A stretch of 64,000 bases of DNA from Hypericibacter sp050729195. Lineage in GTDB: Bacteria > Pseudomonadota > Alphaproteobacteria > Dongiales > Dongiaceae. Position 1 is the first letter of the stretch. Each line of letters begins with the position of its first letter. Of the stretch, positions 8,527-17,490 are shown in pieces. Position numbers and translations under genes: made by a program. The stretch lies in NCBI RefSeq assembly GCF_050729195.1, contig NZ_JBOHKS010000134.1, forward strand, positions 1 to 64,000, read 5' to 3'. The notes under the pieces are model-generated. The model was not told the DNA's origin and made no database searches. It worked only from the letters and a program-made list of their open reading frames with translations.

Positions 8527-10110
8527 CTAGGCGAACCACCAGCGTTGAGTGATCTTCAGACCGTCCACATCCCAATTGCGCGCGAGCTTGTCGGGATGAG
8601 CGACATTCTTCGCGTGGGCGCCGACATAGTTGTAGAACATCAGCACCATGGCGCCGCCGTCGTCATGCACGATCTGCTGCATCTCGCGATACATATCGGC
8701 ACGCTTGGCCTGGTCGAGCTCGGAACGCGCCGTGCCCAGCAGCTCGTTGAAGCGGGCATTCTTCCAGAAGGTCTCGTTCCAGGCGGCGCCTTCCGCGTAA
8801 GCCGTCGTGAACATGAGATCCGCCGTCGGACGGCCGCTCCAGTAACCCAGGCACCAGGGCTTCTTCATCCAGACCGCATCCCAATAACCGTCGTTGGGCT
8901 CGCGGATCACGTTGATATCGATGCCGGCCTTGGCAGCGGATTCCCTCATGATCTGCGCCGCGTCGACCGCGCCGGCGAAAGCCGCGTCGGCTGCCGACAA
9001 ATCGACCTTGAGCGAGCTCAAGCCCGCCTTCTTGAGGTATGACTTGGCCATGTCCGGGTCGTAGCCGTGCTTCGGCGACGGATCGGCATAGAAGGGCATG
9101 CCCGGTGCGATCGGGCTGTCATTGCCGACCGAGCCATGCCCCAGCAGCACCTTCTTCACGATCTGCTCGCGGTCGATCGCGTATTTGAGCGCGAGGCGCA
9201 CATTGACGTCGTCGAACGGCGCCACGTTGGTGATCATCGGCGCGATGTAGTGCGCAAAACCGCTGACCTCGGCGATGCCGATCTTGTCGTTGCGCTGCAG
9301 CAGGCTCATCGTCTTGAGATCGACGCGGTCGATATAGTCGACCTCGCCGGTGACGAGCGCGTTGGTGCGCGCATTCACGTCGAGGATGGGCAGCACGACG
9401 ATCTCGTCGAACCAGGTGTCGCGGAAGTAGTTCGGATTCCGGGCGCCCTCGGCGCGCACGCCGGGTTCGAACGTCTTCATCTTGTAGGGACCCGTGCCGT
9501 CCCCGGACTGCCAGTCGGCCTTGCCGTCCTTCGCCGGCATCAGCGGGATGTGATAGTCGGACGCGATATAGGGGAAGTCCGCATTGCCGGCCGAGAGCGT
9601 GATGATGACCGTGTCCTTGCCGTCTGCCTTGACGTCGGTGACCGACGTCAGCAGCGACTTGGCGGCGGATTTCGAATCGGCGCTGCGATGATGATTGATC
9701 GAGACGACAACGTCGTCGGCGTCGAGCGTCTTGCCGCCATGAAACTGAATGCCCTTGCGCAGCTTGAACACCCACTCCGTGGCGCCCTTCGACGCCTCGA
9801 ACGTCTCCGCCGCGTCGCCGGTGATGCTGCCGTCCGCCTGGACCTCGGTCAGGCTCGAGCGGAGCGAGGCCCAGCCCCAGATGCCGTTGAAGGTGTCGGG
9901 ATAGAGAGCCGGATCGAGCGTGTCGGTGGTGGCGCCGCTGCCGACCGCGATACGGAACCGGCCGCCCTTCTTGGGCTCGGCGCGGGCCGCGGAAACGAAG
10001 GCGGTGTTGGCGGCGGCAACGGTGAGGCCGGTCGCGACCGAGAGCTGAATGAAGTCGCGGCGCGACATGCGTCCCTGCGCGACGAGCCGCTTCATCAGGT
10101 TCAAATCCAT
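8527..10110 (-). CDS. ABC transporter substrate-binding protein, peptide/nickel (DppA/OppA) type
   Basis: A 527-residue periplasmic receptor of the SBP_bac_5 family. A twin-arginine-like leader (MSRRDFIQLSVATGLT) is followed by an Ala-rich segment and a cleavage-like site after ARA. Family features include GSGATTDTLDPALYPDT near the mature start and the LALKYAIDREQIVKKVL segment. The start at ATG 10110 has AGGGGGAT upstream. No permease or ATPase genes accompany it, so it either uses a transporter encoded elsewhere or has lost its partners. The nearby dehydratase and dehydrogenase suggest a sugar-acid or amide ligand. Confidence 0.9.
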   Translation of the reverse strand: MDLNLMKRLVAQGRMSRRDFIQLSVATGLTVAAANTAFVSAARAEPKKGGRFRIAVGSGATTDTLDPALYPDTFNGIWGWASLRSSLTEVQADGSITGDAAETFEASKGATEWVFKLRKGIQFHGGKTLDADDVVVSINHHRSADSKSAAKSLLTSVTDVKADGKDTVIITLSAGNADFPYIASDYHIPLMPAKDGKADWQSGDGTGPYKMKTFEPGVRAEGARNPNYFRDTWFDEIVVLPILDVNARTNALVTGEVDYIDRVDLKTMSLLQRNDKIGIAEVSGFAHYIAPMITNVAPFDDVNVRLALKYAIDREQIVKKVLLGHGSVGNDSPIAPGMPFYADPSPKHGYDPDMAKSYLKKAGLSSLKVDLSAADAAFAGAVDAAQIMRESAAKAGIDINVIREPNDGYWDAVWMKKPWCLGYWSGRPTADLMFTTAYAEGAAWNETFWKNARFNELLGTARSELDQAKRADMYREMQQIVHDDGGAMVLMFYNYVGAHAKNVAHPDKLARNWDVDGLKITQRWWFA

Positions 10111-10290
10111 GCTGATCCCCCTTGTCCGGTTCATTGCACCCGAGTTCAGGCGACGTCGGCCTCCGGGGGCCTAACGCCGCCATTTGGTCGATCTGAGCCT
10201 AAAGGGATGGGATTGCACAAATCAAATGAAGGTTTATCGTAATAAGACCCTGTTTTATTTTTGGATTTGTATGGCTACAGGAGTCGCTCG
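10111..10290. promoter_or_regulatory. Divergent promoter region between binding protein and LysR gene
   Basis: This 180-base gap separates divergent genes and turns A/T-rich from about 10,215 to 10,275 (for example CCTGTTTTATTTTTGGATTT). LysR-type regulators usually bind such regions beside their own gene. I see no single unambiguous T-N11-A site. Confidence 0.4.
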
Positions 10291-11169
10291 ATGGCCTATC
10301 GGCTGCCTTCCATGGTCTGGCTCAGGGCTTTCGAGGCCGCGGCGCGCCATGCCAGCTTCACGGCGGCCGCGGAGGAGTTGGGGCTGACCCAGGCGGCCAT
10401 CAGCCATCAGGTCCGCTCGCTGGAGAAGCAGCTGGGCTATCCGCTGTTCGAGCGGCTGCCGCGCCATCTGAAACTCACGGAGATGGGCCGCGCCTATCTG
10501 ACACCGGTCCGCAAGGCCTTCGACGAGCTCTCCGCCTCGACCACGGGATTGTTCGGTCCGATCGGGGAGACGGTGCTGAACCTGCGCGTTCCCGTTTCCT
10601 TTGCGGTGCTCTGGCTGGCGCCCCGGCTGCCCGAATTCTGCCGCGCCTATCCGGACATCCGCCTGCGGCTCCACTCCGCCATCTGGGCGGATGCCTTGCC
10701 CGCGGACCGTATCGATGTCGATATCCGCTATGGCCATGGCAGCTGGGCGGGGTTCAGGTCAGAGCTGTTGTTTCGCGTTCCCTCGGTGCCGGTGAGCCCG
10801 ATCGGATCGCGCGTCACGCGCCCCGCCGACATCCAGGAGGAGAACCTGATCCTCATCATGGGGCTCGAGGATTACTGGCTGCGGCTGTTCGAGCTGACGG
10901 GACTGGAAATCCCGATGCATCGTCAGCTGGTGACGGTCGATACCTCCATGGCGGCGCTCGAGCTGGTCGAGGCGGGGATGGGTCACACCATCGTGCTGCG
11001 CTGCTTCGCCGAACGCTTCATCACCGCCAATCGCGTGCAGCGCTCCTTCGACATGGAGCTGCCGCAGGACAATGCCCATTATTTCCTGTTTCGCGAGGAC
11101 GAGAAGGCGCTGAAGCCCGAGGTGCGGCTGTTCCGCGACTGGATCATGGAGCAGGCGGCGAGCGCCTGA
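10291..11169 (+). CDS. LysR family transcriptional regulator, GcvA-like
   Basis: A 292-residue regulator. The N-terminal helix-turn-helix is AFEAAARHASFTAAAEELGL with TQAAISHQVRSLEKQLGYPL, typical of the GcvA branch. The rest is a periplasmic-binding-like effector domain, including VDIRYGHGSW. I chose ATG 10291, seven bases after AGGAG, over a TTG 30 bases upstream. It diverges from the DppA-type binding protein and most likely controls it together with the downstream dehydratase and dehydrogenase. Confidence 0.9.
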   Translation: MAYRLPSMVWLRAFEAAARHASFTAAAEELGLTQAAISHQVRSLEKQLGYPLFERLPRHLKLTEMGRAYLTPVRKAFDELSASTTGLFGPIGETVLNLRVPVSFAVLWLAPRLPEFCRAYPDIRLRLHSAIWADALPADRIDVDIRYGHGSWAGFRSELLFRVPSVPVSPIGSRVTRPADIQEENLILIMGLEDYWLRLFELTGLEIPMHRQLVTVDTSMAALELVEAGMGHTIVLRCFAERFITANRVQRSFDMELPQDNAHYFLFREDEKALKPEVRLFRDWIMEQAASA

Positions 11170-11206
11170 TCGTTCCGGCAGGGGGGAAAGATGTTCCGCA
11201 CGCAGA

Positions 11207-11515
11207 TCAAAGCGAAGGTTCGCGCCTTCCGTTCTGGAAATCCTTGTCGATATCCTTGATCCAGCGCTCGAGATTTTCGGACAGACCGTCCCAATCGGCA
11301 TGCAGACTGGCCTTGATGTCGTCCCAAGGCACCGATTTCGCCTCGATGAGTCGCTGGCGCAGCAGGCTGGATTTGAGCCGCAGCACTTCGACCTGGCGCT
11401 GATGATTCGCCGTCGCGGCACCGCCCTCCAGGATGCGATCGGCAGCCGCGGCCAGGTTCTGATCCAGGGCCGCCAGACGGCGATGCAGTTCATCCAACGT
11501 GAAACCGGCATTCAT
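11207..11515 (-). CDS. Small uncharacterised helical protein
   Basis: A 102-residue protein that I do not recognise. It is predicted to be almost wholly helical, with heptad-like Leu/Ala spacing in LDELHRRLAALDQNLAAAAD and a Trp-rich segment later (SVPWDDIKASLHADWDGL). No signal peptide or membrane segment is seen. It converges on the LysR gene and stands alone on this strand. A real gene is supported by its non-random composition and by a 260-base regulatory gap behind it. Confidence 0.6.
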   Translation of the reverse strand: MNAGFTLDELHRRLAALDQNLAAAADRILEGGAATANHQRQVEVLRLKSSLLRQRLIEAKSVPWDDIKASLHADWDGLSENLERWIKDIDKDFQNGRREPSL

Positions 11516-11774
11516 GGCTGGACCCTCTCCCGCATGAGTTCCGCCGGCGCCAGGGGCTGGCGCCCGCCTCCTTTGAGAACGAGTGACTTCCGCCGCCGGT
11601 TCCGACGTCGCCTCCGATGCCCGCGATCTAAAAATGCTATTTATATCAAATACCTAGAGAGATGTTGGGGGAAAGCATGGGCCGAAGCCCAAAGGGAAGC
11701 TAACCGCGGGTTGACGGGAAATTGACGATTTCCCGCCGATTCTCTGGTTTCGCAATCCAGGGAAAGCGTCGTCG
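11516..11774. promoter_or_regulatory. Divergent promoter region with A/T-rich core
   Basis: No gene fits here. An A/T-rich core around 11,631-11,660 (AATGCTATTTATATCAAATA) is unlike the flanks and is the likely promoter of the plus-strand PAP2 gene or of the small minus-strand gene. Confidence 0.4.
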
Positions 11775-12896
11775 ATGAGCAGCATATTTCCGGCCAAGGT
11801 CGAGCTGTTGGCCCGTTCCTCCGCTTCGTCCTGGCTGGCGCGATTCACGCGCGAGCTTCCGCGCTCTTTTCGCAGCAGCGCTCCCATCCTCGCCCTGGTT
11901 TTCGCTTTCCTCATCGGCGGCATCGTCCTGGCGAATCTCGCGGGCATAGAAGGCTTCGCCTCGCTCTACTTCAATGTGCCGACCTATGTCGTGTTCGTGC
12001 CGAACATGATCGTCTATCTGATCATCTGCCATGTGATCCGCGTGATCGTGACCGAGCGCCCCAAACGACCTCTGGCCCGGTTCAAGCAGGATTTCCGCAC
12101 CATCCTGGCGACACCGGAACGGATCGCCTCGGCTCTGCCGATCCTGCTCTGCCTCCCGCTCTTCGGCGGGACCTTCACCCTCGTCAAATCCACCATTCCC
12201 TTGCTCAATCCCTTCAGCTGGGATCGGACCTTCGAGCAATGGGATCGCTGGCTGCTGGGCGGCGTTGCCCCCTGGGAACTGCTGCATCCGGTACTGGGGC
12301 AACCCCTCATCACGGCGGCCATCTCCTGGGCCTATGCGCTGTGGTTCCTGATTCTCGCCTTCGTCATGGCGTGGCAGGCCTTCGCGTTGCAGGACCACCG
12401 TTTGCGCGTGCAGTATTTCTACGCAACCTTCCTCACCTGGATTCTTCTGGGCAGCGTCGGCGCGATTCTCCTCTCGTCGGCGGGTCCGTGTTATTTCGGA
12501 CGCGTGGTCGAGGGCCCGGATCCCTATGGACCGCTCATGACCTATCTGCGTGAAGCGGACCAGCAGTTTTCCGTTCTGTCGGTCGCGACGCAGGAACTGC
12601 TGTGGATCGTCCATTCGCAGCGGGATCTGATGCTGGGCTCCGGCATCTCGGCGATGCCGAGCCTCCATGTCGCCATGGCAATGCTCTTCGCACTGGTCGG
12701 CTGGCGCCACTCCCGCCCGGTCGGGATCTTCTTTACCGGCTTCTTCATCCTGATCGCGCTCGGATCGGTGCATCTCGGCTGGCACTATGCTGTCGACGGG
12801 CTCGCGGCGATCGCCGGCGCCTTCTTGATCTGGAAGGCCAGCGGCTGGCTCGCCCGTCGCACCGTCGCTGCCGCGCCAAAACCCAAACCGGCTTGA
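11775..12896 (+). CDS. PAP2-superfamily membrane phosphotransferase/phosphatase, AUR1-like
   Basis: A 373-residue integral membrane protein with several hydrophobic segments, for example ALVFAFLIGGIVLANL and LIICHVIRVIV. The C-terminal active site follows the PAP2 pattern: AMPSLHVAMAML carries the first catalytic His, and SVHLGWHYAVDGLA carries the His-x3-Asp element. The shape and length resemble the AUR1/inositol-phosphotransferase branch, which transfers head groups onto ceramide or related lipids, but a plain lipid phosphatase is possible. It is monocistronic, converging on the PfkB kinase gene. Substrate is unknown. Confidence 0.8.
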   Translation: MSSIFPAKVELLARSSASSWLARFTRELPRSFRSSAPILALVFAFLIGGIVLANLAGIEGFASLYFNVPTYVVFVPNMIVYLIICHVIRVIVTERPKRPLARFKQDFRTILATPERIASALPILLCLPLFGGTFTLVKSTIPLLNPFSWDRTFEQWDRWLLGGVAPWELLHPVLGQPLITAAISWAYALWFLILAFVMAWQAFALQDHRLRVQYFYATFLTWILLGSVGAILLSSAGPCYFGRVVEGPDPYGPLMTYLREADQQFSVLSVATQELLWIVHSQRDLMLGSGISAMPSLHVAMAMLFALVGWRHSRPVGIFFTGFFILIALGSVHLGWHYAVDGLAAIAGAFLIWKASGWLARRTVAAAPKPKPA

Positions 12897-12899
12897 TCC

Positions 12900-13778
12900 C
12901 TATCGCGACCGCTTGAGCGCCGTCCATTCGGCGGGAGCATCCGCGGGCCAGGGCACGAGCGGGGCCGGAAAGGCACCGATCTGGCCGATCGTCCGCGCCG
13001 CGGCTTCCGCGCCGCGAGCGAGCGAGGCCTCCAGTTCCCGGCTGCGCGCATAATGACTGAGGAACCCGGCGGCGAAGCTGTCGCCGGCACCGGTGGTATC
13101 GACCACCTTGCGCACCGAAACGGCAGGCACTGCGATCCGCTGCTTCTCCCCGAGCGCGAGGCTGCCCTCGACCCCCAGGGTCACGATGAAGACGCGTCCC
13201 GCCCGCCGTGCGATCGCGTCGAGCTCGTCGATCAGCGCCCCTTGCGTCGCCGAGAGGCCGAAGAAGCCCAGATCGAAGCGCTCGGCATAGCGGTGCACAT
13301 AGCGCAAGGGATCCTCGGGCGTGCCCAGATTGCAGTAATCGAGCGCGCGCAATCCGCCGGAGGGCGCATCCGCGACCGTCTCGAAGAAATCGGTGATCTG
13401 GGTGAAGACCGTGGCGATCATGACGTCGCCCTGGCGCAGGATCTCCCGCTCCGGACCGGTCAGGCGATGCTGCGCCAGGACGCCCGCCTCGTAGCGCACG
13501 AAGACGCGCTCGCCCGTCGCATCATGGTCGATATATTGAACCGGGGTGACGCCGGGACCCTTGGCGATGAAGGCGCCCACACCCAGCCTTGCGATCGTTC
13601 CCTCGACGACCGCCGCCTCGCGATCCTGGCCCAGCGCCGTTAGCACGCTGATGCGATCGCCGGCCTCGAACCAGATTTTGGCGTTGGCGGCGAAATTGAG
13701 CGAGATGCCGCCGGGCCGGTCCGCGCGCAGATCGACATAGCGGTCGATCCCGCAATCGCCGACCGCCGTGATCTTCAC
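12900..13778 (-). CDS. PfkB-family carbohydrate kinase, FrlD-like
   Basis: A 292-residue ribokinase-type sugar kinase. The signature DTTGAGDSFAAGF is near the C-terminus with Asp233 as catalytic base, and the N-terminal GGISLNFAANAKIWFEAG substrate loop is present. Overall it resembles fructoselysine-6-kinase FrlD more than ribokinase. Its start overlaps the end of the BtpA-like gene by four bases, so the two are translationally coupled. It is the last gene of the Opp-type transporter operon and likely phosphorylates the imported compound or the sugar released from it. Confidence 0.88.
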   Translation of the reverse strand: MKITAVGDCGIDRYVDLRADRPGGISLNFAANAKIWFEAGDRISVLTALGQDREAAVVEGTIARLGVGAFIAKGPGVTPVQYIDHDATGERVFVRYEAGVLAQHRLTGPEREILRQGDVMIATVFTQITDFFETVADAPSGGLRALDYCNLGTPEDPLRYVHRYAERFDLGFFGLSATQGALIDELDAIARRAGRVFIVTLGVEGSLALGEKQRIAVPAVSVRKVVDTTGAGDSFAAGFLSHYARSRELEASLARGAEAAARTIGQIGAFPAPLVPWPADAPAEWTALKRSR

Positions 13779-14572
13779 CGCGCCAGGCTCCGCGCCGCCG
13801 CGACCAGCGCCTTCACCTTGTCGAGCGAGATGTAGTCGCCCTGCTTCAGGCTGGTGCCGACGATGGCGCCGTCCGCGATCGACAACAGCTCGGCCGCGTT
13901 GGCGAGATCGGTGCCGCTGCCGAGCAGAATCGGCATGGCGCCGGCGCCGCGCTTGGCGAGCGCCACCTCGGCCGCACCCGGCGGCTCGGCCGTGGCATTG
14001 CCGCTGACGATAGCGGCCGCGGCATGATGCTGGCGCGCCAGTCGCGCCGATTCATCGAGACCCCGCGCCACCGTCATGCGCGCATATTTGACCTGGATGT
14101 CGGCCAGCACCAGCACGTCATCCGCGCCGATGCGGTGGCGATAGGCCATCACACCCTCGGGATCGATATGCATGGCGCCGCCATGCTCCGGCCGCTCCAT
14201 CGGATCGACGAAGTAGTCGGTGCGGATGAATTTGGCGCCCGACGCCTTGGCGACGGCGAGCGAGGCCGCCGGGTCGTTCAGCAAAATCTCGATGCCGATG
14301 ACGCAGCGCCGGGCGGCGGCCACCACCTCGCGCGTGATACGCGTCATCGCGGCCGTGGTCTCGGGCGCCGACAGGACCACATGCGGCCGGTCATCCTCGT
14401 TCTCGATAAGCACGCCGTCGGCGCCCCCCGCCTCCAGCGCCGCCAGGTCGGCCAGCGCCTTCGCGACCGCATGGTCGATGCCCTTGGATTGCGGATATCC
14501 CGGCAGCGCCGGCAGATGAATCACGCCGATGATCGGCTTGGGTCTGGGAAAGAGATCGGTGAACTGGGTCAT
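13775..14572 (-). CDS. BtpA/SgcQ family TIM-barrel protein
   Basis: A 265-residue protein of the BtpA/SgcQ family. The family start is clear: PIIGVIHLPALPGYPQSKG, then GGADGVLIENEDDRP. BtpA was first linked to photosystem I assembly, but homologues in heterotrophs sit beside sugar transporters and kinases and their biochemical role is unsettled. Here it overlaps both neighbours by four bases, between the OppF-type ATPase and the PfkB kinase. I infer a catabolic, possibly phosphosugar-processing, role. Confidence 0.85.
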   Translation of the reverse strand: MTQFTDLFPRPKPIIGVIHLPALPGYPQSKGIDHAVAKALADLAALEAGGADGVLIENEDDRPHVVLSAPETTAAMTRITREVVAAARRCVIGIEILLNDPAASLAVAKASGAKFIRTDYFVDPMERPEHGGAMHIDPEGVMAYRHRIGADDVLVLADIQVKYARMTVARGLDESARLARQHHAAAAIVSGNATAEPPGAAEVALAKRGAGAMPILLGSGTDLANAAELLSIADGAIVGTSLKQGDYISLDKVKALVAAARSLAR

Positions 14573-15576
14573 GACAGCGGAAAATGGCAGCGATGGGTGT
14601 GATGGCTGCCCATGTCATGGACGGCGGGCCGTTCGCGGCGGCAGAGATCCTGGGCAAAGGGGCAGCGGGTATGGAACTCGCAGCCGACCGGGCGGCGCGC
14701 CAGGCTCGGCACCTCGCCCTTGAGCGCCACCTCGGCGCGCCGCTTGTCGGGATCGGGCTGCGGCTGGGCCGCGATCAGCCCGTCGGTATAGGGATGGGCG
14801 GCGCGGGCGAAGATCTCCTGCGTCGGGCCATATTCGACGAAGCGGCCCATATACATGATCGCCATCTCGTCGCTGATATGCCGGACCACCGCGAGATTAT
14901 GGGTGATGACGAGATAGGTCAGCCCCAGCTCGCGCTGCAGGCGCGTCATCAGATTGAGGATCTCGCCCTGGACCGACACGTCGAGGCCGGCGGTCGGCTC
15001 GTCGGCGACGATAAGCTTGGGCGAGAGCGCCACGGCCCGCGCGACGCCGACGCGGCGAGCCTGGCCGCCCGAGAGCTGATGCGGATAGCGGTCGGCGAAA
15101 TCCTTCGGCAACCCCACCAGCGCCAGCAGCCGCCTGGCCTCGGCGTGCAAATCGCGATCGCTCAAGCCATGGACGACAAAGGGCTCGGTGATCAGCGACT
15201 TGACCGAGCGGCGCGGGCTCAGACTCGAGATCGGGTCCTGGAACATCATCGCCACATGGCGCAGATAGCCCGAGGAGGGCTTGCCGGTCTTGAGCGGCTC
15301 CTCGCCCTCGAACCGCACCGTGCCGTTGGCGATCGGGACCAGACCCAGGATGGCGCGGCCGAGCGTACTCTTGCCCGAACCGCTCTCGCCCACCAGCGCC
15401 ATGGTCGTGCCCGGCTGGACCCGGAAGGAGACATCCAGCACCGCGTCGAGGAAGCGGTTCTGGACCTGGAACACCGAGGCCTTGATCGGCCCCATCAGCG
15501 GAAAGCGGACATGCAGCCGCTCGATCTCGAGCAGCGGGGCCGTTTCGGTCGCCAGCCGGCGCGCCGCGTCAGCCAT
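14569..15576 (-). CDS. Oligopeptide/dipeptide ABC transporter ATP-binding protein (OppF/DppF type)
   Basis: A 335-residue ATPase, the second of a pair. Walker A is GESGSGKSTLGRAIL, the signature is QLSGGQARRVGVARA, and Walker B is KLIVADEPTAGLDV. The C-terminal Opp_C region typical of this group has the Cys-containing segment CEFHTRCPFAQDLCRRE. It overlaps the upstream OppD-type gene by eight bases and the BtpA gene by four. It works with the permeases encoded upstream. Confidence 0.94.
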   Translation of the reverse strand: MADAARRLATETAPLLEIERLHVRFPLMGPIKASVFQVQNRFLDAVLDVSFRVQPGTTMALVGESGSGKSTLGRAILGLVPIANGTVRFEGEEPLKTGKPSSGYLRHVAMMFQDPISSLSPRRSVKSLITEPFVVHGLSDRDLHAEARRLLALVGLPKDFADRYPHQLSGGQARRVGVARAVALSPKLIVADEPTAGLDVSVQGEILNLMTRLQRELGLTYLVITHNLAVVRHISDEMAIMYMGRFVEYGPTQEIFARAAHPYTDGLIAAQPQPDPDKRRAEVALKGEVPSLARRPVGCEFHTRCPFAQDLCRRERPAVHDMGSHHTHRCHFPLS

Positions 15577-16594
15577 GGGCGGCTCCGTCCAGCAAATGGC
15601 AGCGCGTCACATGGCCATGGCTCACGGTCCAGTCGCCCGGCGCCTCGACCCGGCAGCGGTCGAACACCTTGGGACAGCGCGGCGCGAAGACGCAGCCCGG
15701 CGGCACATGCAGCAGGTTCGGCACGTCGCCCGGAATCGTCGGCAGGTCGCGGCTGATCAGGTCGATCCGCGCCGGATCGCATTCGAGCAGCGCCTGGGTA
15801 TAGGGATGTTGGGGGCGATGGAAGATCTCCCTCACCGGCCCCTGCTCCACCACCTCGCCGGCATAGAGCACGACGACGATGTCGCAGAGCTCGGCGATGA
15901 CGCCGAGATTGTGCGAGATGAACAGGATCGAGCCGCCGAATTCCTGCCGCAGCTCGCGCAGCAGATGGATGATCTGCGCCTCGAGCGTGACGTCGAGGGC
16001 CGTGGTCGGCTCGTCGGCGATGAGGAGTTCCGGCTTCTCCAGGAGGCCCATCGCGATGGCGATGCGCTGGCGCATGCCGCCGGAGAACTCATGCGGATGG
16101 CGCTTGAGCTGGCGCTCGGGATCGGGAATGCCGACGCGCTTCAGCATCTCGATCGCCTTGCGCCGGCGCTGGCCCATCCCGGCCGAGCGGTCGCGATACT
16201 GGATGTCCATCATCTGCAGGCCGATCGAGCGGACCGGATTGAGCGAGGTCATCGGATCCTGGAACACCATCGAGATCCGCTTGCCGCGAATGGCCCGCCA
16301 GGCGTCGGGCGTGAGCTTGCGCAGATTCATCCCGGAGAATTGCAGGCTGCCATTCGTGATCTGGGCATTGCCCTGCATCAACCCCATGGCCGCGAGCGCC
16401 AGGGTCGATTTGCCCGAGCCGCTTTCGCCGACCAGCCCGACGATGCTGCCGCGCGGCACCGCGAGGCTGACATGGCGCAGCGCATGAACCGAGCCCTTGG
16501 GCGTGCGGAAGTCGATGCTCAAATCGCGGATATCGAGAACGTTGTCGGCCTCGCCCACCGGCGCCAGGAAGGCCTGAACATTCGCGGAGGTCAT
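15569..16594 (-). CDS. Oligopeptide/dipeptide ABC transporter ATP-binding protein (OppD/DppD type)
   Basis: A 341-residue ATPase, usual length for DppD. Walker A is GESGSGKSTLALAAM and the signature is EFSGGMRQRIAIAMG; the C-terminal segment has VPPGCVFAPRCPKVFDRC. The open frame extends much further upstream but that part is a frame-shifted shadow of the permease gene, so I start at ATG 16594, two bases after the permease stop. It pairs with the OppF-type ATPase. Confidence 0.94.
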   Translation of the reverse strand: MTSANVQAFLAPVGEADNVLDIRDLSIDFRTPKGSVHALRHVSLAVPRGSIVGLVGESGSGKSTLALAAMGLMQGNAQITNGSLQFSGMNLRKLTPDAWRAIRGKRISMVFQDPMTSLNPVRSIGLQMMDIQYRDRSAGMGQRRRKAIEMLKRVGIPDPERQLKRHPHEFSGGMRQRIAIAMGLLEKPELLIADEPTTALDVTLEAQIIHLLRELRQEFGGSILFISHNLGVIAELCDIVVVLYAGEVVEQGPVREIFHRPQHPYTQALLECDPARIDLISRDLPTIPGDVPNLLHVPPGCVFAPRCPKVFDRCRVEAPGDWTVSHGHVTRCHLLDGAAHG

Positions 16595-16596
16595 GG

Positions 16597-17490
16597 TCAG
16601 ACGATCCTCCGCAGCCGCGGATCGAGCAGATCGCGCAGCGACTCGCCGAGGAAGGTGAAGCCCAGCGTGGTGAGGATCAGCGGGAAGCCGCCGGCCACGA
16701 CGATCCAGGGCGCGTCGCGAATGGCGGTGAAGCCCTCCTGCAGGATGCGGCCCCAGCTCGGCGCCGGTGGCGGGATGCCCATACCGAGATAGGTCAGCCC
16801 CGCCTCGAGCGCGATCACCGAGGGAATGTCCATGCTGGCGATGATGAAGAGCGGTCCGATGATGTTGGGCAGGATATGAACCACCAGGACGCGCACCGGC
16901 GAGGTGCCGAGCGAGCGGATCGCCAACACATATTCGGTGTTCTTGGCCGCGAGCGTCGCGGTGCGGATCAGGCGCGCATAGGCCGGCGTCTGGATCATCA
17001 CCACGACGAACATCAGCGTCGCGATACTGGCGCCGAGCAGGGTCATGACCGTGAGGCCCAGGATCACGGTCGGGAAGGAATAGACCGAATCGAACAGCAG
17101 CAGGAGCGCATTGTCGAGCCAGCGCGGGCCGTAACCCGCGGTCAATCCCAGGCACAGCCCCAACACCAAGGCGATCAGGATCGAGGAGGCGCCGACCGAG
17201 AGCGCAATGCGCGTACCGGCGATGACCCGGCTCAGCACGTCACGGCCGATGCTGTCGGTACCGAACCAATGGATCAGAGAGGGGGCCTGGAAGCGGTCGG
17301 TCACATGGATCTTGAAAGGATCGTAAGGCGTGAGCCAGGGGCCGAAGATGGCGAAGAACACCATCGTCAGCACCAGGCAGAGACCGAGCAGGCCCAGCGG
17401 GTCCTGGCTCAAACGGCGCAGCACCCGCAGCAGCGAGCCTGCGGCCATGAACCCCTTCGGGACCGGAATTTCAGAGGGCTGAGCGGACAC
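16597..17490 (-). CDS. ABC transporter permease (OppC/DppC type)
   Basis: A 297-residue inner-membrane permease. It has the OppC N-terminal extension, six hydrophobic segments, and the EAA-like coupling loop near RSLGTSPVRVLVVHILPNI. The segment HWFGTDSIGRDVLSRVIAG is diagnostic for this family. The start overlaps the end of the OppB-type gene by 20 bases. Confidence 0.94.
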   Translation of the reverse strand: MSAQPSEIPVPKGFMAAGSLLRVLRRLSQDPLGLLGLCLVLTMVFFAIFGPWLTPYDPFKIHVTDRFQAPSLIHWFGTDSIGRDVLSRVIAGTRIALSVGASSILIALVLGLCLGLTAGYGPRWLDNALLLLFDSVYSFPTVILGLTVMTLLGASIATLMFVVVMIQTPAYARLIRTATLAAKNTEYVLAIRSLGTSPVRVLVVHILPNIIGPLFIIASMDIPSVIALEAGLTYLGMGIPPPAPSWGRILQEGFTAIRDAPWIVVAGGFPLILTTLGFTFLGESLRDLLDPRLRRIV

